Below, one piece after another: positions 10,565-22,802 of a DNA stretch of 64,000 bases (positions are counted from its first letter, which is position 1; the number at the start of each line of letters is the position of its first letter). The stretch covers positions 1,240,001-1,304,000 of the forward strand of contig JACGCK010000004.1 of NCBI GenBank assembly GCA_014925825.1, read 5' to 3'. The DNA comes from Pholiota molesta. Its lineage: Eukaryota; Basidiomycota; Agaricomycetes; Agaricales; Strophariaceae. A model generated the notes under the pieces. That model did no database searches. It was not told the DNA's origin and saw only the letters and a program-made list of their open reading frames with translations. The position numbers and the translations under genes were made by a program.

Positions 10565-12973
10565 TCATCTAATGGTAATGGAACTGCTGTCATCTCTGGC
10601 GCCCCAAATAATTTGCGGCGTTGATCGACGACGGCGTGGAAGACGCGACGCTCGAGGGTCTACTGTAGGACCCATCATCCAACGTCCAAGTCCGCTCCAT
10701 CTGCTAAAAATTGCCTTGAATGCGTCCAATGGCCCCTTCTCCTGCACCACCACAAGCGCAACGATATAACCCTCGCGACATAGAAGCGGTGGCGGCCACT
10801 GCAGCTCCACGCGGAACTTGACCGTTTTCAAGCCTAGTATACCATTGCTCCCGCTGTTAACGTCGTGGGTACGGCACTTGAGTATACCGAGCTTCTCCGC
10901 GTCCTCGAGCGCTACAAGCATGTCCATCTCCATGAGCAGCCGCCGACACTCCGAGCGCGTCGTGTGCACGTCGTACCGCGACATCAGGCTGTACGTCGCA
11001 GGCTTGAACTTGAACACAGTGTCAAGCCAACCGCGCCGCTGGGCACCGGGGGGCGCCGAGAACGTGAAAGAGGAACCGGCCTCGGAGAACATGGGCGACA
11101 CAGGCGGGTCCGTCGGCACCCGCTTCTTCTTGAGCTTCGAGGGCCGCCGCCCCAATGACGTATCTATTTGAAGGCGCGTGTTGTCTGTGAGGCGCGCTGT
11201 TTGGCGGGTCAGGGGCGAATGACGATGGATGATCGATTCTGTGATAGGAAGCCGGTTTTCTTTGTCCACTGTGTCGATGGTATATCAGGACGCGGGGAAC
11301 GACCCTTTCCGCGGAGAGTGAGCGGTTTGGTGTCTTGAAGTCCAAACTCATCAAGAGGAGACGACGGAGTGGAAGATATGTTGCCGTTGGTTCCATTAAA
11401 GCCATGGTAGCGAAGCTTTATGGGCGACGGAATATCAACGTGAAGCTTGGGAGGGTCCTTACTGGAAGAGGAGGTAGATGATGGCGACGTTCCTGGCTGT
11501 CCACCAGCTTTAGAAATTGATCCTGTCCTAGCTTGGAGTATGTTGAGATGGTTGGCGACCTGCTGAAAGAACATGTGCATCTTCTCGTCTTCTAGCTCAG
11601 GTACTACTAGACTGGATAGAGCATCGGCAGGCATAGCTTCCATTTCAGGCGACGGAGCGGACAGAGAAATCCCAGGTGTATCATATGTCGGATAGTGGAC
11701 GTGCACCAACGACATTTCAGAGGTCATGGTTATCAGCTCGTTATTGTGATCCCTAGCCCGGCGAGGAGTTGGAGGGTCATCACGGGAGGGAGCATCGATT
11801 CTGAAGGACGGAGTTTCCTTCGTAGATGTCTGCCCTTCTTGCGTTCCAGCGTAGACTCGAGGTCGTCCTCCTCTCCATACTGCAGATCGAGGTATTTTTT
11901 CCTATAGCTGACGAGAAGATGGTATATCCCTTTTGCCAAGTCTGTTCCGAGTTTGTCAGATTTTCCATGAGTTCGTCGTCAGGAACGCCGTGCCACAATG
12001 TCCTCAAGTTGGCAAAGATGTCGGGGTCAATGGCAGATCGGCTTTTGATTGGACGTGCAAGGGTAGCCATGTTCCTGTTCGACAGAAGCGCTGATGGATT
12101 TTTCAGAGGTGGGATTTAAGAATGGGTGCCGCATAATCTCCGGCATCGTTATTCGCCTCTTGACATCGATCGTAAGCATGCGAGAGATCAAATCTTGCGC
12201 TTGAGGTGAAATGTCTTCTGGCATATCGAAATGGCCTATCGATATTTTACGCAAAAGAGTAGGGCAATCATCATCGTCGAACGGGAGTTTCGCCGCCAAT
12301 AGAGCGTAGAGAATGATGCCGCACGACCAGATGTCGGACATTGCACCGTCGTATGGGCGCCCAGAGATAATTTCCGGTGCCGCGTAGTGAGGACTTCCGC
12401 ACGAGGTTTTGAGAGCTTTCCTCGAGAATAATCCTGCCAGGTAGCCATGCCGAAATCAGCGACCTTGATATTAGAGTCTTGATCAATGAGGATATTCTCG
12501 AGTTCAGTCGCGGTGGGCAATGTTGAACCGGTGACAGTAGTCAACAGCACAGATTATCTGCTGAAATAGTCGAGAGCTTCAGCTGTAGGCCGGCGACCTT
12601 GATCACATAAGTAGTCAAAGAGTTCTCCGCCTTGGACGTATTCGAGATCAGATACAGACTAGTAGACGTTTCCCAGACATCGTAGAGCTTCATGATGTTC
12701 GGATGGTCTATCAATTTCATGACCACAATTTCTCGCTCAACTGCTAGTAGATTGTGTTCAACTTCGTCTGCTAGTCGGTTGAGTGAAACTCGACTAGATA
12801 GAGAGCCTTTCGAGATAATCTTGATCGCGGCGTACTGGCCGTTTTCGAGTGACGTGCTATCCTGACATGACCTAGACTTCGGTTACATCGTGTTATATTA
12901 AGAAATATAGAGACTCTGAGCTACCAGAAAATCCCTTTCCCAGAGTTCGACCGACTTTCCACAACCCGATCAT
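10565..12973 (-). CDS. Ser/Thr protein kinase, Gin4/Hsl1/Cdr2 (Nim1-related) type
   Basis: CAMK-family kinase of the group that links septins and cell size to mitotic entry through Swe1/Wee1. Kinase motifs are visible: glycine loop VGRTLGKGFSG, YAAIKIISKG with the ATP-binding lysine, the HRD catalytic loop, VADFGMATW, TSCGSPHYAAPE in the activation segment, and SDIWSCGIILYALLAAKLPF. A middle region includes TLWHGVPDDELMENL. The C-terminal region (RYDVHTTRSECRRLLMEMD to GPLDAFKAIFSRW) looks like the fungal kinase-associated-1 domain of Gin4/Kcc4/Hsl1. The start at 12973 is the ATG of MIGLWKVGRTLGKG; upstream in-frame codons also look conserved, so an extra 5' exon is possible. Frame breaks occur, notably two missing bases inside the HRD motif near 12500-12512, probably sequence error. 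Confidence 0.8.
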
Positions 12974-13410
12974 TTTGGGATCGTGGGGTTTCTTCGTGTG
13001 TATCACAAAGGATTGTGGAAGTCGACGTGTCAGTCATGGCGGGAAGTGTGTTGGTCAGAGAGAGAAAGCAGTTTAGCGGCTGACATTGTTGAACAAACCA
13101 GTTAGAGATATTGAGGATCTTGGAAGTTGGAAAGCAGGCTGACGGCGGCAACCAACTTGCAAGTCAACCTTCGGCTGCCGGACCGAGGTCCAGACAAATA
13201 TTGACAAAGCGAGAGAACGCGTGACGCGCGTCGCAGCCGCATATCATCACGTGTTCCCATTTAGTGCTCCAGGTGACGACGCGAACCTGATTCACTTCCT
13301 CTTCTACTCATACCACTTTTCTGAATCGAATCTATTTAGTGAATACAAGAAACAATTGGTCAAGCAATCTGCATCAAATTATCTCAATCTTAAAGAACAA
13401 TACAGCACAA
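12974..13410. promoter_or_regulatory. Divergent promoter of the Gin4-type kinase and ligase IV genes
   Basis: The 437 bases separating two head-to-head genes. A CACGTG E-box at 13248-13253 (context ATCATCACGTGTT) lies 163 bases from the ligase ATG and 275 from the kinase ATG. If the kinase has an additional 5' exon, part of this span would be transcribed. Confidence 0.5.
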
Positions 13411-16400
13411 TGCAACGAACACCAGCCCCGACATCTCCGCCCAAGTCTCCTGGTCCAAACGCAGAGCCCTGCTTCTCAGTCATATCCTGCTCCTCCTCAG
13501 AACGTTTCAAGTGCACCATTTGGAATTCTAGTCAGACTTTTTGAGAAACTTCAGGTTGAGAGGAAGCAAGACCGCCGACGAAAGCTCATCGATGCTTGGT
13601 TTACTGTACGGAATTTAGCTTCAATTTTGATCTTCTGACTTCATCAAGTTTGCTTAGCATTGGAGAAAAGAGAAGGGCTATGACTTATATCCGGTCTTGC
13701 GATTGCTTCTTCCCCAGGTATTGCAACTGTTCATTGTATTGGCTTGTGTTCACTCGTGCCTCTCAGAAAGACCGAGAAAGAGCTGTTTATGGCCTGAAAG
13801 AGAAGAATTTGGCGAAGACCTACATCAAGCTCATTCCTCTAGGCATGAGGGACCCCGATGCCATTCGGTTGCTCAATTGGAAGAAGCCGACCGAAAGGGG
13901 TGCAACTTCAGGAGACTTCCCTACGGTCTTATATGAAGTTGTTAGCAAGCGCTCTTCAGTCATCGAAGGAAGTCTATCTATTGATGATTTGAATGACATC
14001 CTTGACGAGCTTGCCAAGAATATGGGAAAACAGTGGGTTTCCTATATCCATCGTTGGGCCTATGTCTTATTTGGGAGCAGAGATATTCAATCCAAGATCT
14101 GCAACGCGTTTATAACCGCGCCACACCTGAAGAGCAGCGATGGATTGTACGGATTATTTGAAAGGTGTTTAATGTTAATAAATCGAATGAACGAAACGTG
14201 CTGAAACAGGTTAAAAGACATGGTCATATCAGTGAAAGAGACAACCATATTTTCCGTTTTTCACCCAGACGCACAAGATCTGTACAACACCTGCTCAGAC
14301 CTGAAGAAAGTGGCTTGGGAGCTCTGGGATCCCCATTTTAGGCTGAACTCGGCGGTTAGCAATTATTTCATATGCTGCGCTTCCTTCTGACATTTGGACA
14401 TAGGATAAAGCAGTCCAATTGTTCAGCATTTGCGCCTATGCTTTGCAAGCGTCCTACAAGAAAGATCGAAGAACGGTTCGCGAGATGGGTGGTTCTGAAT
14501 TTCTGATAGAAGAAAACTGGATGGCGAGCGAATGCAACTACACAAACGAGGAAACGAATATTTCTATTGCTCGAGGTATGCTACCATTTTAATCCTTTTT
14601 GATGATTTTCAAAAAATTAGGAAAGGAAAGGATTACACGTATCTCTATGGAAAACACGTTGGATCGGGGAGTTTGACACCCTATATCGACAAGCCTTCGA
14701 TCCTCGAGTGATGAGTGCGTCGAAGGTTTTCTGCTGTCAATATACAATTAACTCGGATATATAGGATCATTTTGGATGGCGAAATGCTCGTGTGGGACCC
14801 TGTTTCAGAAAGAAACTTGCCGTTTGGAACCTTGAAGACCGCAGCACTAGGTAGGTCGATAACAGACAAGAGAAACCCTTGATCTGACATTTTTGCAGAC
14901 AAAACAAAGACAGAACTCAACCCTCGCCCCTGTTGTACGTCTTGCATTCTATTTCTCATCCCTCGCATTGACCTCTCGTCCAGTCAAAGTATTCGACCTC
15001 CTTTACCTCAATGGTCAAGCACTGCTCCACCGTTCAACCAATTTCCGAAAGAAGAACATGCGTAGCTGTTTGAAAGAGATCCCAGGTCGCGTGGAATTTG
15101 CCATCGATTTCAAAGGCAAGACCGCGAAGGATATCAGAGAAAAGATGGACGAGATTATGGCAACGCGGGGCGAGGGGCTGGTTATCAAGCATCCGCTATC
15201 GGAATACGTTCTCAACGGGCGGAATAAGGATTGGATCAAGGTCAAGCCGGAATATATGGTCTGTCTCGCGGTTATCTTTCTTGCCGATAAAGATACTGAT
15301 TTGAGCCATTGAACAGGACAATATGGGCGAGACAGTGGATGTCCTTGTCGTCGGTTAGTCAATCGATCTTGGTTTGTGACACATGCGTTTCTTAATCCTG
15401 GTTCTTCAGCTGGAAATTATGGCAGCGGCAAACGTTCTGGAGGGGTATCCACTCTCATTTGTGCTGTATTTGACGACCAACGTTCATACGAAGACGACGA
15501 TGAAGAGCCCAAGTACGTTTGGACTATCATGCATGTACATACCATGGCATGCAGCCGATATTCTGACGTTGTTTATTCCGCAGATACCGTAGCTTTGTCC
15601 GCATAGGAACCGGATTATCATTCGCCGACTACGTCTGGATAAGGAGCAAGCCATGGAAGACCTGGGATCCGAAGAATCCGCCGGCATTTCTAGAGACGGC
15701 AAAGCGCGGCCAGGAGGATAAAGGAGATCTCTATCTCAATCCAGAGGAGTGAGTAATATGGTATAATCAATGCATCAGTTGCTAACGGCGATTGTTGCGT
15801 GCAGTTCGTTCATTATCAAAGTCAAGGCAGCTGAGATCACGCCTTCAGGTATTGTTGGATTCGACATTATCCTTGTTGACCAAGACATCGACTGAAATTC
15901 CTTGGGTGATCAATAGACCAGTACCATATGGGTTTCACCATGCGTTTTCCCCGTGCTTTGAGCATCCGGGATGATCTCTCTGTCGGGGATTGCATGTCGG
16001 CATCGGGTATGTGTCTATCCAGGTATATTACCGACTTGTGCGTTTACTGATGAGGGATATGACTTTAGCTGTGCTAGAGACCTTGCGCTCGGAGAGGAAA
16101 CGGAAGATGCAGGGTGATGCAGGGTGGGTTTTTAAAAACTCTGAGACGCATCATTTTCTGAACATATTGCGTGTAGTGTCACCAAGAAGAAACGGAAGAC
16201 CACAGTGAAGAAGGTAACTCTGCACGAATCATGTTCTTGACATTCGCCACAATTTTATTTGTTTTCCAGGTTGCTGTTCTTCCTCAATACCAAGGTCCAA
16301 AGATGAATGGTGTTACAGTCGAAACCGATATTTTTGAAGGGATGAAATTTGGTAGCTATTCCGTTTCCTACCTTGAAAGTCGCGAAACAGTACTCATGTA

Positions 16401-17913
16401 TAAATGGGTAATTGCAGTGGTAATGTCTGATCCTAAATCGCGGACGGGAGAAGAAGACAGGAAGACCTTGTCGAAACTGTAATTACACTTTATGCTTCTT
16501 ACTCGCACTTTCATACGATCTCAATCCATTTTCTTCTAGGATATATGCCAACGGGGGCGCTTGTGCGCAGATCGCCACGAGCCAACCCGACTGCTTTGTT
16601 GTTTATGGAGGGACTGTGACACGTCAGTAGCTTTGCTGTCATCATTTTGAAGCTAACGCTGTTTTCGATAGCATATGATCTGAAGTTGATTATGAACAAA
16701 GGGCCGTGATGTTATCAAGCCTAGTGGATTACAGATTCATCGAAGCTGGGGAAAGGGTTCCTATGAAGAAGAAGTAGTAGTTTTTTTTTGTTTATGCTCC
16801 AGATTAGTGTTAACGGCGATCCTGTTAGGTATTTCTTCCATGCAACGGAGGAGCGAATGGCAACGAAGAATACGGTGCGGCATTGATGAAGAAGATGAGG
16901 ACAAACCTTAACGGCATCAACGTCGACCATGAAAGATGAAGACCTGGAGATGGCCGCGCCTGAAGGGAGGCCGCGGAGATCGACCAGAGGTCAAGGAAGA
17001 GGAGATGAACCCTGAGCTCGCCGAGTGGTTCAAGGTGGACGACAAAGGCACGGCGGAGGAGCCACCTTCATCCGCTGGGCGGTATGACGAAGACTCTGTG
17101 ACGGAAGAGGAACCTGACTCCGAGAACGAAGACGTTAAGGAGGAGCCAGATGATTGGGTAGAGGTCGAGAAGACGACTCCTTAAAGGCGGAGGTAATTAG
17201 CAAAAGCGCTGGAAAACAGCCTGAAGTGAGTGCATATTGCAATTAAGTGCTATCAATGGGTTGATGTGGTGTTTTTCTTGATAGAAGGATGTTGATGTGA
17301 AGATGGGGGAAACCGAAGAAGCCATGGAATATGACCAAGGCATATTTTCAGACACTTGTGAGATGATTTTTATCCAATTCGATTTCGTACTAATGCATTC
17401 ACGTCTATAGATGCTTTACTGGATACTGCTGAGAATGCAGAGAAGAATGGAATGACTATCAAGCCATCAAAATACAGAAAAGATATCGATAAGAAGTGAG
17501 TAATCTTATCTTGAGCTGCCTTGGAATTGACCAGCCTGACTCTAATTAAATTCTACCCTTTCTAGCTTTGAGGAACTAGCCAAATTGATCACAGAGAATG
17601 GCGGCAAGATTGTGAACCTTGATGAACCCAAGCTGACTCATGTTGTCGTTGACAAGCGGGATGAAAGCCGCCGCTTGGAGCTGATCAGGCGCACAGCCAA
17701 GTATGTGGCCTCTCGTCATCGGCGCGTTACGCGGTGCTGACAGCGGGATTATTACAAGGCCCAAACGGCGCCACCTTGTAATTTCAGAGTATATTCGGGC
17801 CTGCCTGGACGAGGGCACGCTACTCGATGAAGACGGTAAGCCTTGTTGTTAATCTTACGTCGACCCCCGTTGATGAATTCGTGTCTTAAATCAATCAAGA
17901 ATTTGTTCCATAA
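13411..17913 (+). CDS. LIG4: DNA ligase IV
   Basis: ATP-dependent ligase that seals breaks in non-homologous end joining. Many short exons encode, in order: the N-terminal DNA-binding domain (FGILVRLFEKLQ, KNLAKTYIKLIPLGMRDPDA, DLNDILDELAKNMGK), the adenylation domain (GSEFLIEE followed by the KxDGxR nucleotidyl-lysine motif, DYTYLYGKHVGSGSLTPYI, ILDGEMLVWDP, VFDLLYLNGQALL, EGLVIKHPLSEYVLNGR, DWIKVKPEYM), the OB domain (VLVVAGNYGSGKRSGGVSTL), and two BRCT domains (IYANGGACAQIATSQPDCFVVYGG; then NFEELAKLITENGGKIVNLD to EYIRACLDEGTLLDED). An acidic linker separates the BRCT repeats. Single-base losses break the frame several times; one, near 14515, removes an A beside the catalytic lysine codon, which points to consensus error. 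The start ATG (MQRTPAPTSPPKSPG) is followed by a frame break before FGILVRLF, so the N-terminal 30 residues are less certain. Confidence 0.9.
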
Positions 17914-18380
17914 ATATCGTCAAAGTGCTGGAGCATACGAGAAGTGAAAATCGCATGATACCCATAAATTTACTTGTGAAGGTGCTGTAAATTTGCTGTA
18001 AGTCGTATAGAGTACTGGGAAATATAAAATACGTGCTGTCAGTGGCAGAGTCTGAGCAAGCTCCGCGGACGAGTGTTGTTGAATGTTTTTTTCTTGTGTC
18101 AGTCGGAGTTTGCAAGGATCATTGTGCGACTACCAAACTGGGCGAGACGTCAATTCGCTCTTCCTCCACGTCCGTCCCCTTTTCTCGCCCTCCTCTCCCC
18201 TCCTCTGTAAATCGTCTACACCATCGTCCCCCCTGCGCGATACCATACACGCCGTCTCCGTTTTTTTTGCCGTCAAATCTCTTTTTTTTCACGGCCTCCG
18301 CCCACGCTATCGTCCACTGCTCAACACCACACTTGTATCAATAATTCGCCTCATCTGTTTTCTCGCATCTATAATCCGCT
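17914..18380. other. Ligase IV 3' end and forkhead gene 5' leader/promoter
   Basis: The right half (about 18165-18345) is strongly C+T-rich, as is common in mushroom promoters and 5' leaders just before the start. No separate gene seen. Confidence 0.45.
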
Positions 18381-21357
18381 ATGACAGACACACAGGTGTC
18401 GCCCATATCCCAGCTCCTCTATACGCTTGGAATAACGCGTGAAGACCTCAACAAGCGCAGTGACCAGATGCGCCAATTTCTCACAGCGGACACATCCATG
18501 CCACCACGCGTCCCCGAGCGCGATGGCGAGCACAGATCACGGTCTGGGTCGGATTTACGCTCCAGCTCGCGATCGGTGGCATCCTCGGCGTCGTTGGCGC
18601 GCTCATTGTCCCGCGCCAGCTCCAGCTCGCTCCGCGATGGCACCCCACCCGCGACCCCGTCAAGCCAGAGCCGCATGACACCGAAATCCCCCACCGACGC
18701 ATGGATAGCATGGAGATGGTCTTGGAGAGGCAGCGGCGACAGCGGAAAAGTCGCAAAGGACGAGAACGCGAGGCGAGCAGAAATGTGGCCCACCCCGCAT
18801 CCCCTTCCCCCAGTAGCGCGTCTCAGTCTGTTCGGAGCCTAAATACCTCCATGCATTCACGCGATGGTTCGCGTTGCTCAGATGCTGGAGGTGCAGAAAG
18901 CGCCCACAACATCGGCGCAGAGGTTAGTTGACGCGATTTGACGCGTACACGCCCATACTGATCAAGCATTTTCAGGTCAACGATCCACCGCCTGTGACGC
19001 CTCAGAAAAACAAGTACTACAGGGACCACACCAATCTGAGCACGGATTCGGCGTCGCGCAAGATGGTCAGTTTTTTTACTGTTGTGATATGAAACCCATT
19101 ACTCATTTCTTTTGTAGGACCTGACTTGTAAAACTGAGACACCGACTCCCACGCGCCCCGTAGCGCAACAACCCTCTCAGAGCATGCCTCAGCCACAGTA
19201 CTACGCCTATCCCGGCTACATGGCCTACCCCCACTTTATGCCAGTGGCTTTTAGACCCCCGCAAGCAAGCTCTTCATCCATCCCTATCACACCACATCTC
19301 AGCGTATACAACCTTTCGTTCAAAAGACATCATCACCTCTTCCTCCCTCTTCTCCACCTCCGGCGTCATCCCCAATGTCCTCTTCACCTGCTCGCGGTGT
19401 CAATCTCGTTTCTTCTCCTGGTCCAATGGGTCCTGCACCTGAAGAAAACGAATATGACAATTTACCTTATAAACTTCCTCCTGGTCCCTACTCTTCTAAT
19501 AAACCCGATCTCTCCTATGCCGCTCTTGTCGGTCGCGCTATCTTATCCTCTCCCGAACACCGTCTCACTCTCCAAGAAATTTACGACTGGATTACAATAG
19601 TGTATCCACATTACAAACGCGGCGAAACGACCTGGATGAACAGTATACGCCACGTTTTAAGCACCACTGTGTGTTTCCGCAAAGTGCCTCGTGATCGCTC
19701 TGTCGGCAGGACACTTTGGGCATTTATGACGAGGATCTAGAGTGCTTCAAGGACGGCGGTTTCAAGAAGCAGCTTTGCAAGGACTATATCAATGGCACCG
19801 ATGGCAAAGACAAGGGCGTTGGTAGCTCTAAAGGCAAATCAAAGGCCCGTAAACGCGGCGCCGACGACGATGACATTATGGATGTACGAAATCGAAGAAA
19901 CCCAGAAAGGAAGCGACTTTTGGAACTGCTTCTCTTCCGACCCTCCTGCGCTGCAGCCCCGTTCATGGGCTCTGCTTCCATGTCCTCTCATCCTTTATTC
20001 CCGCCAACGCGCCCTACGACTCATCATCAGCCCTATTACCAAACTGCACAGCAGTCACAAAGCTTCGCCTCCGAAGTTATATTTCCTCCATTGCCTCCTA
20101 CGGCTGCGTTTAACAGAGTCGTAAATCACTACAGCGCGTCTCTTCCTGTACAGGTCACCACCACGAGCGATACACAGACTTCCGAAACCTGTCCTTCACC
20201 CTCCTCGTTACTGCGATCATCTCCTATACCTTCATTACCTTCCGTTTCTTCCTCCACAACCTCTTCTGTTCCGGAATTAACGCCGAATCGGAGTTCTTCG
20301 AGTCCTCCTTCGTCTATGCCTGCGACGAGCGACGCTGATATTGACATGCATTCCTCAAGTCGGCCCAGCAGTGCAGCCAGCCTTTTGTCCGAAATCAGCG
20401 CCACGGTTCTCGTTGCTGAGATGTACAACAAAGAAGGGGATGTCGACTCTTCGCGACATCTACTGACGACGACGACAGTATCTTCAACACGACGCTTTTG
20501 GGACCTGTGCGCTTCTGGGGTCAGTCGCCGAAGGAGAGCGTTTTGCAGCCAGGCATCGAGCTGCTTGCATTTGATTCCGATGACGACGAAGGCTCTTCCC
20601 TTCAAGACAAGAAGGGAAAGAAAAAGCAAACCAGTCGCAAGGTAAGCATGATCATATATCAAATATCTTTCGTTCATTCAGCTCAATGAAATTGCGTAGA
20701 ATTCTATGTTCCCTCCTTTCCCAACATCACCTACTCTCAACCTCCGCGTCAAGCAATCATACACGAAGACCGACGACATCATCTGTCGCCCAACCACACC
20801 CATTTCCTCCCGCGAGCCGCCCTCGACGCCCCCACGCAGCACCACGCACCAAATCTCCTCCATCCGCACGCCCCTCTCGCACAAGGGCCTGCACATGAGC
20901 CCGAACGCGAGCCTCGCGCACTACAAGTCGCACCTCGACCCGCCGCCCCGTACAGCGGCGGCAGCAGCATCGCGCCGCTCGACCTCGCCGCGCCCGACGC
21001 GGCGCCCGCCGCGGACGAGGACGACCCGATGCGCACGCCGCGCAAGCGGGGCTCACAGCACCCTGGCGCTCCGGCGGCGGGGGCCACAGCGGCGGCGAGT
21101 GTGTTTGGGCACCCGGTGACGCCGCGGCGGCTGGTGTTCCCGCCGGACTCGCCGTTCCGGACGCCGATGGCGGGGTCGCCGTTCCGCACGCCGGGGTCGC
21201 GGTCGTCGATCTGGACCCGCATGACCCGCGCACGATCCTGCATGAGGAGCTGAATAATCGGGCGTATGAGGATAGCCCGACGGGGATCTTTGGGAAGGGG
21301 CAGGGGACGCTGTTGTATGACAGTCCTGGGTATGGGGGGTCGCCGAAGTGGTGGTGA
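18381..21357 (+). CDS. Forkhead (winged-helix) transcription factor
   Basis: The forkhead DNA-binding domain spans about 19506-19760: KPDLSYAALVGRAILSSP, RLTLQEIYDWITIVYPHYK, TTWMNSIRHVLSTTVCFRKV, DRSVGRTLWAIYDEDLECF (the last two residues of WA-I restored only if one base is missing near 19728). It is followed by a basic stretch (KGKSKARKRG). The N terminus (MTDTQVSPISQLLYTLGIT) and the long Ser/Pro-rich flanks are low complexity. The C terminus repeats SPFRTP-like motifs, typical of CDK sites, and ends in YGGSPKWW. This domain type is closest in feel to Hcm1/Sep1-like forkheads that drive cell-cycle gene expression, but the exact orthology is not settled here. Introns are short. At least two one-base losses (near 18705 and 19728) and others downstream break the frame. 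Confidence 0.8.
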
Positions 21358-22802
21358 TTTTCTTTTTTTGGGTGTCTGTGTTGTGTGGCGCCTGTGGTTG
21401 GGCTGTGTCGGTGTTGGCAGGCGGTGTCTGGGTTGATTGTATTCCGTCCGTCTGTCCGTCTCCGGCTTTTTTTTTGACCTCGCCGCGCGTCTAATATTTT
21501 TTCACGACAATGCCACGAATTTTATCTATAGACGATCCCGTCTCTTTCCTCTGTCCCATCTCTGTCTTTGTGTCTCTTCCATATTTGCATTTTTCCGTGA
21601 TCTTTTTTATCTATCTGTCGTTATGCATCATATTCGCATCCATCCGTTCCGTCCCTCCACCAGCAGCGGGCTTTATTATCGATGGTGATCTCCTCTCTTC
21701 TGTTCATTTTTTCTCCGCCTTTGTGGAGGACCGGCAGTCTGTCCTCTTATCTTGCGACTATCTACTTGTATCGTTGATTTGTCCATTGATCTGTGATTGT
21801 TTCATATTTTCTCTTCCTTCTTTCCTGTTTATCATTCTCTCGGTCTGCAGTTTTCTTTTGCCTCGTGCAGATTCAATCCAATGAACGTTCTGATATATCT
21901 GCCCCCAATTTCTTGTGTTATTCATATGTCGCTGTCTCCATTCCTGTGTGTCTCTTGTACAAGTAGTATTCCTGGTTGTGGCTCTAGTATCGACTGTCTT
22001 TGCTTGTCGCACATCCTATGCAAACCATTGTTTTGTTTCGATATGTTGAGAATGGGAAAGTTGTTGTAATGGATACTTATGCAGCGCCCAGAGCGTCGGG
22101 TAGGTTCGTTGGACGAGAAAATAATTATTGAGAAGTTGTACACAAAGTACATATCGAACACAGTAAGGTGTAAAATTTATGAACGTCTGGAAGAAATGCA
22201 AGTGAGCCTTGTGTCCCAAAATATACAGTTCAAGAGGAAGAAAGATCAGCTGGCTGTTCTTAGTATTTTTGTGTAGGTTTTTCCCCATCGCCGAAGCTCC
22301 GGAGTTGGTGTATATGGTTCTCATCTGTGAGAAAGGGCGAAAGGAAAGAGACGTACACTTTTGTTCCCAGTTCTAGATGCTACGATCATGTTGCCAAATG
22401 TGGACGATTGAAGAGAAACGAAATCTATAAGGGAGGAACGAGTCAGTATAAGAGTCATAAGATGTGACGGATATGACAGAAGAGAGTCAGAGGTGCAACT
22501 GTTTTGGCTTGTGCGTACCGAGTCGTCATAACTATTGTCAGGTAGCTACGACTGGGGCGGCATGGTATCATCATTCAAGGATGCGGAACGTGTACTCACC
22601 ATGAATGCTAGGAAACATGCTGGAGTCGCTGCGGCGGGGGAAGACGCAGGACGACGGAGTAAAGAAAAAAAAAAGATCAGCCTTATATAGCACGTGAGGC
22701 GTGGGAACCTTCTGGAGTGATATTAGTCACCGCGTGTCGGCTCTGTTCCTTGTCACCGACCGCCATTGCACACCGCACCCCAAACCACTAAAACGAGGTA
22801 TA
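21358..22802. other. Intergenic region between forkhead gene and SF3B1
   Basis: About 1.4 kb. The left half (21440-21990) is T- and C-rich on the plus strand and may hold the forkhead 3' UTR; the right half is SF3B1 upstream sequence with a TATATAG at 22684 and CACGTG at 22691-22696, 107 bases before the SF3B1 ATG. A short minus-strand run at about 22560-22620 has donor-like GTGAGT after a small ATG frame but no recognisable protein. Confidence 0.5.
22691..22696. promoter_or_regulatory. CACGTG E-box upstream of SF3B1
   Basis: Palindromic CACGTG directly after a TATATAG run, 107 bases upstream of the SF3B1 start codon. Part of the recurrent promoter pattern of this window. Confidence 0.45.

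Noticed and set aside
22500..22625. Tiny minus-strand ATG frame with GTGAGT donor upstream of SF3B1
   Set aside because: Possible exon chain gives no recognisable protein and mixes stops; not enough support.
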